Shown: in pieces, positions 55,988-64,000 of the stretch
Position numbering within the stretch: position 1 is the first letter of the stretch
How the letters are laid out: every line of letters begins with the position of its first letter
Origin: Leguminivora glycinivorella
Lineage: Eukaryota > Arthropoda > Insecta > Lepidoptera > Tortricidae
Direction: 5' to 3'
DNA length: 64,000 nucleotides
NCBI RefSeq assembly: GCF_023078275.1
Contig: NC_062971.1
Location: forward strand, 20,770,001 to 20,834,000
Notes under the pieces: model-generated
Told to the model about the DNA's origin: nothing
The model's database searches: none
The model's input: the letters and a program-made list of their open reading frames with translations, nothing else
Translations under genes and position numbers: made by a program

Positions 55988-58900
55988 CTTTTGGGTTAAT
56001 TTCGGTTTTTAATCACGAAACCCAGGAATGGAGAAGCTACAAAAATCGTCTATCTCAGTGGTTCATAGCCAACGATATTAATGACAACACAGACAAAGCC
56101 CAAGTGAAACGTCGAGCTATCTTGATAAGCGCACTCGCCGAATCTACCTACCGGCTAGCAAGCAATTTAGCATTACCGGATTCGTTAGAAGAAAAGGGAT
56201 ATTCGGATGTGGTGAAGATTTTAGATGCACATTTCACACCTAAACGCTGCGGGTACGTTGAGCGATTCCATTTTTATTCGGCCACCCAGCAAGCGGGCGA
56301 AGGTCACGTGCAGTGGGCTGCGCGTCTGAAAGGCCTCGCCGCGTACTGCGATTTCAAAAATATGGACGACGCTATTCTCGACAGATTTGTAATGGGCATG
56401 CTCCCAGGTCGAGAGCGTGAAAAGCTGTTCACGCAGAATGTCGGCGAGCTCACGTTGTCTAAGGCGATAGACTTGGCGGAGAGCATCAGGGTTGCTCGCA
56501 CCGGTGGCGCTGCCGCCGGCCCCGCTGGAGCGCCGGTGGCCACAGAGGCCAGCGGCCAGCTGTTCCAGATTGAAAAAGCACCTGCGCGCTCGTCTGCTGC
56601 GGCGTCTGATGTACAGTGTTCGGTGTGTGGTAGATTCAAACATAGTGCTACAAAGTGTCGGTTTAGAAATTATAAGTGTAGGAAGTGTCAAACAAAAGGC
56701 CATCTAAGTAACATGTGCAAGGCTGTAAAATATATCGAGTCGGAGGAGGTGAACGAAGGTGATGACGGTGAGTTTTTTCATATTCGTACTGAAGATGGGG
56801 CACCTATGGTCGAATGTATGAAAGTGAACAACATCTCCATTAAGTTACAAATAGACAGTGGGGCAGCAGTATCGGCTATCTCAGACAAAACTTATAAATG
56901 TTATTTTAGCGACGTGCCATTGTTACCCCCAAAGAAAAAACTGTTTGGATATACGCGGGAGTCGTTTACTATTACGGGCGTAATTAATGTACCTATATGT
57001 TATGACGGCCAAGAACAATATTTAGATATATATGTGATTCCTAATGGTGGACCCCCAATCCTAGGTCGCGATTTTATTTCGAAATTCCATCTACAATTAG
57101 CACGAATTCCCGACGCACCGTTTAATTATTGTACGGATACAGATATGGTACAACAAATCCTATCTGACTATAAGGATATATTTGTAGACCGGCTGGGCTG
57201 TTTCAATAAATACAAGATAAATTTAAACTTAAAAGATAACGCAAAACCTGTATTTATTAAAGCTCGTCCGATTGCATTTGCGCTTAAGAGTAAAGTCGAG
57301 AACGAAATTGATCGGTTAGTAGGTTTAGGTATTATGCAACCTATTGAATACTCAGAATTTGCTTCGCCTATAGTGCCCGTGTTGAAGCGGGACGAGTCCG
57401 TGCGCATCTGCGCAGACTACTCGCGCACTATCAACAAACAGCTGATCGCCGAGACCTATCCGCTCCCGACAGTAGATGAGTTATTCGCAAAATTACACGG
57501 CGGAGTCCAATTTTCGAAGTTAGATATGTCTATGGCCTACAATCAGTTTCCGATAAATGACCCCGATAACATAACCTGTATAAATACCACCCGTGGTTTA
57601 TATAAGTATAATAGGTTAATATTTGGGCTAACCAGTTCTCCGGCTATCTTTCAGCGTGCCTTGAATACTTTGCTAGCAGGAATAGACGGTGTTCTATGCT
57701 TTTTAGACGACGTATTGATAACGGGGCGCGATAAGACAGAACACCTACATAGATTGCACGAAGTACTTACGAGGTTTAAGGACGCCGGTTTAACACTACA
57801 ACGAGAAAAATGCGAATTTTTCAAAGATGAGATATCATATTTAGGGCATGTTATCAATAAACACGGCATTTCAAAATCGCAAGAAAAGGTAGCAGCAATT
57901 AGTAAGGCACCGCGGCCTGAAAATGTGGCTCAGTTGCAGTCCTTTTTAGGTCTAGTTAACTATTATCGTAACTTTGTACCTGACGCATCTAGCATCTTAA
58001 GTCCTCTATACGACCTGATAAGGAAAAATGTTAAATGGTCCTGGACGCCTATTCATCAAAATGCATTCGAGACAATTAAGCGGCACTTGTCCTCCGACCA
58101 GGTTTTAGCGCACTTTGACCCTTCGGCTAAAATAATAGTTACAGCTGATGCGTCGCCGGTCGGCCTTCGGTGTTTGTTATCACAGATAGGTACTGACGGG
58201 ATTGAACGGCCAGTGTCTTTCGCATCGCGAGTATTAAAGGATGCCGAAAAAAATTATTCCCAAATTCAGCGGGAAGCAACGGGAATAATTTTTGCTATTA
58301 AACGGTTCCATCATTACATTTATGGTAGATCACAGCCGTTTGTCCTCCGAACAGACCACAAACCGTTACTGTCTATATTCGGGCCACAAAAAGGCATTCC
58401 GGAGGTAACGGCGAATCGGCTACAGAGGTACGCAATTTTTTTATCGGCGTACAATTACGTTATTGAATATGTACGAAGTGAAAATAATAGTGCAGATTAT
58501 CTCTCGCGCGCGCCGCTTGCACTTAGTAACAGCACGTTATCGCAAGGCTGTGACGTCACCAAGGGTCAGGAATTCGACGACCGCGCGGCGTATGTAAACT
58601 TTGTAGTAGATGGAGGTTTACCTTTAACAGTTGAAGATTTACGCCGCGAAACATTAAAGGATATACAACTGCAAAAGGTATGCGAATTTGTTAGGACCGG
58701 TTGGCCGAGAAAAATTAGCGATATCTATTTAAAACCGTATCATTTATGCAGAAACGAATTGTCAGTCGAAAATGGGTGCTTAATGAGAGGGCACAAAGTT
58801 GTTATACCAATGGCGCTTAGGGAACAGGTTTTACATGAAGTTCATAGTTCACATCTAGGAATAGTTAAGTGTAAATCTGAAATTCGTTCAAAATTTTGGT

Positions 58901-59385
58901 TTCCTGGTGTGGACCAAGCAATTGAGAGAATTGTTGGCGCTTGTAACGTATGTATCCAGCTACGTCCTTCGCCGCCGCGAGTGACGATAGCGCCTTGGCC
59001 ATATCCTGAGTACGCGTTTCAAAGGTTACATATCGATTTTCTCGGTCCAATAAATAACCACTCATACTTTGTTATAGTGGATGCCTACAGCAAATGGGTC
59101 GAGTGCTTCGATATGAAATCAAACACAACAACGCATAGTGTTATTGAGAAACTCTGCGAAGTTATGTCTCGATTCGGCACCCCCCAATGTATAGTGAGTG
59201 ACAATGGCACGGCGTTTACGTCAGACGATTTTAAACAATTTTGTTTGCTAAACAATATAAAACATTTAACGAGCGCACCATATCAACCAGCTAGCAATGG
59301 GCAAGTTGAGACATATGTAAAAGTGGTGAAAAAGGGTGAAATCGCTACTTATGTCAAATGTTCCCGATGCAAAAGTAAATTGTAA
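55978..59385 (+). CDS. Gag-Pol polyprotein of Ty3/gypsy element (one frame)
   Basis: About 1135 codons from the ATG at 55978; the frame is open upstream into the LTR, but that ATG sits 10 nt after the LTR and is the first in frame. Gag occupies roughly residues 1-250 and ends with two CCHC zinc knuckles (C-x2-C-x4-H-x4-C) at 214-227 and 234-247, which bind the genomic RNA. Protease has the DSGA site at 293. RT has FLDD at 575-578. RNase H has TADAS with the aspartate at 724. Integrase has an HHCC zinc finger from about 956 to 990 and the catalytic triad D1020, D1075, E1111 with the typical 35-residue spacing. Gag and Pol are fused without a frameshift signal. The frame leaves the integrase sequence after residue about 1120 and stops at 59383-59385. 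Confidence 0.92.
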   Translation: MAGTFGLISVFNHETQEWRSYKNRLSQWFIANDINDNTDKAQVKRRAILISALAESTYRLASNLALPDSLEEKGYSDVVKILDAHFTPKRCGYVERFHFYSATQQAGEGHVQWAARLKGLAAYCDFKNMDDAILDRFVMGMLPGREREKLFTQNVGELTLSKAIDLAESIRVARTGGAAAGPAGAPVATEASGQLFQIEKAPARSSAAASDVQCSVCGRFKHSATKCRFRNYKCRKCQTKGHLSNMCKAVKYIESEEVNEGDDGEFFHIRTEDGAPMVECMKVNNISIKLQIDSGAAVSAISDKTYKCYFSDVPLLPPKKKLFGYTRESFTITGVINVPICYDGQEQYLDIYVIPNGGPPILGRDFISKFHLQLARIPDAPFNYCTDTDMVQQILSDYKDIFVDRLGCFNKYKINLNLKDNAKPVFIKARPIAFALKSKVENEIDRLVGLGIMQPIEYSEFASPIVPVLKRDESVRICADYSRTINKQLIAETYPLPTVDELFAKLHGGVQFSKLDMSMAYNQFPINDPDNITCINTTRGLYKYNRLIFGLTSSPAIFQRALNTLLAGIDGVLCFLDDVLITGRDKTEHLHRLHEVLTRFKDAGLTLQREKCEFFKDEISYLGHVINKHGISKSQEKVAAISKAPRPENVAQLQSFLGLVNYYRNFVPDASSILSPLYDLIRKNVKWSWTPIHQNAFETIKRHLSSDQVLAHFDPSAKIIVTADASPVGLRCLLSQIGTDGIERPVSFASRVLKDAEKNYSQIQREATGIIFAIKRFHHYIYGRSQPFVLRTDHKPLLSIFGPQKGIPEVTANRLQRYAIFLSAYNYVIEYVRSENNSADYLSRAPLALSNSTLSQGCDVTKGQEFDDRAAYVNFVVDGGLPLTVEDLRRETLKDIQLQKVCEFVRTGWPRKISDIYLKPYHLCRNELSVENGCLMRGHKVVIPMALREQVLHEVHSSHLGIVKCKSEIRSKFWFPGVDQAIERIVGACNVCIQLRPSPPRVTIAPWPYPEYAFQRLHIDFLGPINNHSYFVIVDAYSKWVECFDMKSNTTTHSVIEKLCEVMSRFGTPQCIVSDNGTAFTSDDFKQFCLLNNIKHLTSAPYQPASNGQVETYVKVVKKGEIATYVKCSRCKSKL

Positions 59386-60151
59386 ATTAATGAAGTATTT
59401 ATTTGACTACAGAAACTCTATTCATTCGACCACCGGTACTTCACCCGCTCAATTAGTGTTCGGAAAAAAGTTAAAGTCCAGATTAGACTTATTAACCACC
59501 GCACACTCACCACCATCATCATTCACCGCCTCCGCCTCGTCCGTTAAAGATAAACAGTCCTCACAGGTTAATTATCACGGAGGCGCTGAGAGAACTGATT
59601 TTAATATCGAGGACCAGATATTATATAAAAAATATATAAATAAAAATAGATTTAATTGGATAAGAGGAAAAATAACAAAAAAACTAGGTCAAAGGTTGTA
59701 CCTAATAGAAGATCAAGAAACTCGTCACGTTATAAAAAAGCATATCAACCAAATCGTTTTATACAAAGGGATGCCAACCAATTCACCCACTACAGAATGT
59801 ACGGTGCCCACTAGACAGCTGGCGCCGACCGCACAGGAGCCCACCATATTCCTGCCCGTACCGGGCCCAGCAGCCTCCACGAGTGTCAGCGCGACATCCA
59901 CGACGCCTCCCGGAGAACCTGATGGCTTGGATACTCTTCATCCAGCGGAGAGGGAAGAGGGTGATAGTAGGCACCCAGAGGGCCAGAACCCCCAGACATC
60001 CGAGAACGTGGATGATCATCTTGTCTTCGCCTCCCCGGAGGCCCAGTCACCTCAACAACCCGGAAACTCAGATCCTCAAGGCACGAGTGACCTAAGACCC
60101 TTGCCACCACGGCAAGCTAGACTTAATTTAGATTTTAAGAAATACTTTTAA
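59336..60151 (+). pseudogene. Integrase C-terminal part, in shifted frame
   Basis: It continues integrase in the +1 frame: YLFDYRNSIHSTTGTSPAQL and LVFGKKLKSRLDLL are the blocks that follow the catalytic core in gypsy integrases, then FNWIRGKITKKLGQRLYLIE, which resembles the GPY/F-type module. After about residue 140 it becomes rich in P, S, T, E and Q and ends at TAA 60149-60151. The overlap with the main frame (59336-59385) suggests an extra base near the AAAAAGGG run at about 59328-59335. Not a separate gene. Confidence 0.8.
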
Positions 60152-60165
60152 GATATTGTTAAATA

Positions 60166-60177
60166 AAGGTGGAGGGA
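60166..60177 (+). other. Polypurine tract
   Basis: AAGGTGGAGGGA lies just before the 3' LTR and would prime plus-strand DNA synthesis. An AATAAA overlaps at 60162-60167. Confidence 0.75.
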
Positions 60178-60179
60178 TA

Positions 60180-60294
60180 TAGTACGTATGCATGGCAGCG
60201 GCTGCGCCCGCGCACCCCGCGATAGGCCTATTCTTATTAAACCAGTGTGCAATTAGCTACGGTGCGTTTCACTCGTGTCCTCACATACCTACCA
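60180..60294 (+). repeat. 3' LTR (115 bp)
   Basis: 114 of 115 bases identical to the 5' LTR. Followed by the right target duplication TTATC (60295-60299). Confidence 0.9.
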
Positions 60295-60299
60295 TTATC

Positions 60300-60714
60300 T
60301 TATTGTTAATTTAATGTTCTCTAAAGGTTATATCTATGTGTGAGTGTATGACGCTGCTATGACTGTGACCTCACTACAAGGTCCTGTCTATTATTTGTAA
60401 AATAGTATGAAGAATTCTTTAAAAGCATCGCACGGCCAATAACATTATAATTCTCACTTTTTATGTACGTACCCTACAAAGAGCTTAGTTTATTCTCATG
60501 AATAATAAGTTTCGTAAAACACGCCCCAGACCCTTGGCTCGGTTTTTTCGTTGACTTCTCCCATGTGTAAAGAGCGTGACTTTGTTTTAAACCTATTTAT
60601 ATAAAAATATGTCCTTAACGGAAACATAAATAGTTATGGTATGGTCAGATTGGTCAGTGCACGAATATAATATGATAATGGTATACCTAATGACCTTTTT
60701 GAACATCTCGCATC
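60300..60714. other. Post-insertion flank, unassigned
   Basis: No coding or repeat signal. Confidence 0.3.
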
Positions 60715-60890
60715 GTTCCTTTTTAGGGTTCCGTACCAAAAAGGTACAAAAGGAGCTCTTATGGCGCCGCTCTGTCCGTCTGTCTGTCTGTCTGTCTATC
60801 ACATTACTAAATATATCGAAAACTACTTAATTATGCTATCGATATGATATTTATTTTGGAATAGTTATGAATATTGTTAACCTCTACAAA
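60715..60890 (+). repeat. Dispersed repeat, TAGGGTTCCGTACC type
   Basis: 'ttttagggttccgtaccaaa', 'tatggcgccgctctgtccgt' and a CTGT tandem (about 60772-60797) are a repeat I recognise as common in Lepidoptera. The overlapping ORFs on both strands are by-products. Confidence 0.65.
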
Positions 60891-61884
60891 TTGAAGGTAT
60901 TCTTTTTTTTAATTAATTAATATTAAATAAAGAAAACGGCCAACATGAAAGGGGGCAAAATGTAAATGTCAAGTTACTAGGTCAAGTGGAGTATCGTTTC
61001 AAAGAGCTCAAGTTGTACATATCAAAACTATTATTTATATTTTTTTATAGTGGAGAAAAAAAGAATTATGAAGGATAATGTAAAAAAAAATACCGCTCCC
61101 CTCCCTCTTATCTCCGAAATTTATCAACGAAAACATATGAAAATTTTAGGAAACATTGGTTTTGTGCTTTACAAAAAAGATAAAACCGTGGCTGATAATC
61201 TGGATAAGAATAAAGGATTAGGATCCTCAGAACACAGATAAATAAAACTTATAGGATAAATAGGTAAGTATATGGTCCGCTGATGACATTCGGAGCACTC
61301 GTTTGTTTTCAATAAAGATCAATGATAGCATGTAAACCATACAACACAAAATGGTACAAAATAATTATGCTTATGTAAACACATATTTGTCGGCATTCTC
61401 GAAATTACTCATGGGATAATGAAAATTTAATGAAACCAGGCGTACCATTTATGAGTTGCCTGAACACAGTCGCGACAACTCGCGATTTATATTGGTTAAA
61501 AAAATTCGTAGGTACCTATACGAGTATAAAAGGTTTTCATTTATAATAAATGTTAATAGCCAATCGTGATTTTATAGACATAGGTATACATATACTTAGG
61601 GGATGAATAAAACTTGAACGTTTCGTTTTTATTCTTGTTATAATTACAGTTTTTAATGTAAGGTCAGTGCAGGCAAGACTGGCATACTTTATTTGAAATA
61701 AAGTTTGAGTGGATAAAACTAGACTATTAAAGTTGTATGTATGTATTAAAGTAGTCTGGAGTGATCCGCATGGTCCCATGGGCTAGCAAATTTTATATTC
61801 TACACAGCTTTTAAAATACTTTTGTGAATTAAAAATCATTTTTTTTAAGGCTCGGCGGGTTGACCGTCCCCACGCGCTGAGTAC
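60891..61884. other. AT-rich stretch, no recognised feature
   Basis: The ORFs at 61050-61241 (plus) and 61537-61779 (minus) have no motif. Not called. Confidence 0.3.
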
Positions 61885-62568
61885 GGAAAGACCGTCTAGT
61901 GCTCATTGTCGCGTAATTTCATATGGAAATAAGTATCAATATCATGTTCATTGTCATATTCTGTAATAACAAGGAGTAATGTGATGGATATTAAAACAAA
62001 TAACGTTTATATTTTCAACATAATCAGCATTTTTTAATTTCTATTTATAAGGCAAGACCGTCATATGGCGTAAATGAGGTTGATAACCTTCTTTTTTCAG
62101 GTCCAGACAAAAGCAAAACCGAAACTTATAATTAAAATTAACCTACAACACCCGTTTAAACTCGACTTATTTCCCATAAAGCCTAAAAAATGTGCCTTAC
62201 TCTTATATGTCGGTCTTTCCGACTAGGCACAATTTCGAAGTTACATATTTCAGGACATGAAAAAATAAATTGAACGCGTTTTAAGATCATTAATTGTACT
62301 AGACAGGAAGAACGGTTATTAAATTACTACGTTACATACATAATGCACGAAATATATTCAAACTGCTTCTATTTTACTTTAATTTTTTGCGTAACCTTGT
62401 TGAACTCGATGGTCGAAACACGAATCAAGTTTTTTGTTAACTAGTGTTCGTCCTAGGGATATCTATTGAAGACCAATGGATTAAGGATGAAAAACTGGTA
62501 TACCTTCGGAGGTGTAATAAATGATAGATATATAAATACAAAAGTTATATTCAGTAGACGGTCTTTCT
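61885..62568. mobile_element. Possible TIR element, GAAAGACCGTCTA termini
   Basis: GGAAAGACCGTCTAGTG (61885-61901) and CAGTAGACGGTCTTTCT (62552-62568) are inverted, 15 of 17 alike. Two further GTCTT/AAGACCG motifs lie inside (about 62052 and 62210). No duplication was found and no ORF is present. Confidence 0.45.
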
Positions 62569-62582
62569 GGGAATTTAATTTT

Positions 62583-62758
62583 AATTCTTGTATGTTAACT
62601 TATATATACCGGCGATCACGGAAACCGCTCTAACGATTTCGCTGGAATTTGTTATGTGGGGATTTTCGGGGGTGAAAAAACAATCTAGGTTAGTCTTAAC
62701 TCTTCGGATAACGCGAATTTCCGAGTTTTCGAACTCCGAACGAAGCTCGGTCGCCCAT
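62583..62758 (+). repeat. Dispersed repeat, GAAGCTCGGTCGCCCA type, short copy
   Basis: It shares start, 'ctctaacgatttcgctg', 'ttttcgggggtgaaaa' and 'cgaagctcggtcgccca' with 44763-45170 but lacks the tRNA-like middle part. Confidence 0.75.
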
Positions 62759-62859
62759 TTACTATGTGTGTAATATTATAGTAAAAATATTACATAATAT
62801 TTGTGTGGAATAAGGATATTGTTTAAGACGATACAGGAGGGGTCAATTCTCCATACAAA

Positions 62860-63170
62860 CGCTCTCGACTATTTCCTCCCTGTGTTTTGAAGATAGGGCA
62901 CTGATTTTTTCAATAAAGATTATTATTTTTTTTATCTGTGTCGGACCGATTTGATTTTTTTTATATTTTTATTTTTAAAGACGCTAAAGCCCATCAAAAA
63001 TTTCCAAAAATGGCCTTATTGATTATGGCGCAAAAAAGGTGTGGTATTCAAAATTAGTACCCATTAGCCAAAAAAACTAAACGGTCCGACACAGGTGATT
63101 TCATTGTTATTGAGATTATCAAATTTCGTTACGATTAATTAAGTTTTGAAGGAGGAAACAGTCGAGAGCG
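62860..63170. mobile_element. 311-bp TIR element with two concentric inverted repeats
   Basis: The outer ends CGCTCTCGACTATTTCCTCC and GGAGGAAACAGTCGAGAGCG match at 19 of 20 bases. An inner pair CTGTGTCGGACCG (62936-62948) / CGGTCCGACACAG (63082-63094) is perfect. This suggests an element nested in another, or a fold-back plan. Non-coding. Confidence 0.75.
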
Positions 63171-63698
63171 GAACCTCGATTTTAAAGATTTTTTCGCAAT
63201 ATCTTTTAACTGAGTTGTTCTCAAAGGACAATTTTTCTTCAATAAATCTAGTCAATAATACGTCTCCTTTCCATTTTCGCTCCTGAAGCGTCTTAAGTGC
63301 TACGGGTAAAGATAGCTTGTGCTGAAATGATACTTATTTTATTTGTTCTAATATTATAAGTATATCAATTATTTCAAATACTCCTGCTTCCTAATTTAGT
63401 CACAGCATAGACCTGACTATTTATCAGTACCCTTTATGACATCGTTAACTCATTAAATAGGGTCTGACGTCGCAGTTTCTATGACACGGGTCCAACCTTC
63501 CGCCCTAACTAAACCAAACTAATTGTCATTGCAAAGGCCTGGGTAACTAGCCAACGCCACAATCGCTTATGATTTGTAAGCGTACCGTAGGTATAGCTAG
63601 CTCTCCCTATCGCTTTTCTGTAGTGGCGCGACGGAGCCGCGCTGCGTCTCGATCGGCAAGTAGCGTCAACGATTGTCACTGCGGCTAGGCCGGCGAAC
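63171..63698. other. Unassigned
   Basis: 63440-63698 is GC-richer. The ORF at 63509-63715 (minus) has no motif and ends within the MITE. Confidence 0.3.
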
Positions 63699-63701
63699 TT
63701 A

Positions 63702-63854
63702 GGGTCCCCCCACATCGAGCGTCTCGCGAGCGTCGCGTCGGGCCAACTGTATGGGCAAAGCCTGACGGCGCGTCGACGTCACGTCGACGCGACGTCTTTT
63801 TCCATACAGTTGGCCCGACGCGACGCTCGCGAGACGCTAGATGTGGGGGGACCC
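63702..63854. mobile_element. 153-bp PIF/Harbinger-like MITE with TTA duplication
   Basis: GGGTCCCCCCACATC and GATGTGGGGGGACCC are perfect ends, with about 53-bp arms that differ at one base (GAGCG / CTAGC). The flanks are TTA (63699-63701, 63855-63857). The centre is a second GC-rich hairpin (GTCGACGT / ACGTCGAC). The near-perfect arms point to recent insertion. Confidence 0.85.
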
Positions 63855-64000
63855 TTAACCTTGCTTTGTCTCCTGTCTATATAATATATACCAATACAAA
63901 AATATGACTGTTTATAAACTTAGATACTTCATATAAAATTCCTTCATGTAAAATTCCTTACAATTCAGAAACAAGCATCATTAAGTAGGTACTTACAATT

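Larger units (their letters stand above)
55853..60294 (+). mobile_element. Near-intact Ty3/gypsy LTR retrotransposon, 4442 bp
   Basis: The two 115-bp LTRs differ at a single base, there is a 5-bp duplication, a possible primer binding site and a polypurine tract, and gag-protease-RT-RNase H-integrase order, which defines Ty3/gypsy. There is no separate envelope-type ORF; the space after integrase holds only a proline/serine/threonine-rich tail. LTR identity indicates very recent insertion. One frameshift near 59335 splits integrase, so this copy is probably unable to make full-length integrase unless frameshifting or a read error is involved. Confidence 0.92.

Noticed and set aside
56221..56703. 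160-codon minus-strand ORF inside the gypsy element
   Set aside because: It is antisense to gag, with no motif; it comes from the composition of the plus-strand gene.

Overview
This window looks like an A+T-rich insect genome, most probably a moth or butterfly (Lepidoptera). The evidence is the low GC, the absence of dense genes, tRNA-headed SINEs ending in TATTTATTTATTT, and many dispersed repeat types I recognise as typical of lepidopteran DNA (for example the 'CCGACTTCAAAAAAAGG' repeat, the 'AACCCCCGAC...GTCGGGGGTT' repeat and a Helitron-type 3' end). The species cannot be named from the sequence alone. No complete host gene is visible. The best host-like coding segment is one possible internal exon at 1098-1249, and two weaker exon-like pieces lie at 32641-32677 and 53563-53703. 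Nearly everything else that can be read is transposable-element DNA.

Layout. 1-9.6 kb: degenerate SINEs, a Helitron 3' end, two small MITEs, and a 5'-truncated Jockey/CR1-type LINE with a poly(A) tail (5525-6680). 9.6-13.5 kb: a broken LINE carrying an RT and a cysteine/histidine-rich, KRPDG-containing C-terminal module. It is split by a 1030-bp inverted-terminal-repeat transposon with a 4-bp target duplication, and is followed by a 170-bp-arm palindrome. 13.9-18.0 kb: two SINEs (one split by a 186-bp insert with a 15-bp duplication), TIR elements, and a 1.7-kb fold-back element carrying several younger insertions. 21-22 kb: two more C-terminal pieces of the same LINE family, tail to tail. 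25-27 kb: MITEs and dispersed repeats. 28.4-29.9 kb: a hAT-type element (8-bp duplication) holding an RTE-like RT fragment. 34.5-35.2 kb: a SINE next to a fourth piece of the KRPDG LINE family. 38.7-40.5 kb: a 121-bp tandem repeat interrupted by a Jockey/CR1/L2-type LINE. 44-51 kb: hairpins, MITEs and dispersed repeats. 52.4 kb: a fifth LINE piece. 55.85-60.30 kb: a nearly intact Ty3/gypsy LTR retrotransposon with 115-bp LTRs that differ at one base and a 5-bp duplication. 61.9-64 kb: further TIR elements.

How it fits together. The window reads as a record of nested insertions. Several can be ordered in time because the younger element interrupts the older one and leaves a target duplication. 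The gypsy element is the youngest large insertion. It has all of gag, protease, RT, RNase H and integrase, but one frameshift separates the integrase C-terminus. The most unusual feature is the LINE family represented five times, always by its 3' end. I found no CRISPR array, operon or microbial sequence.
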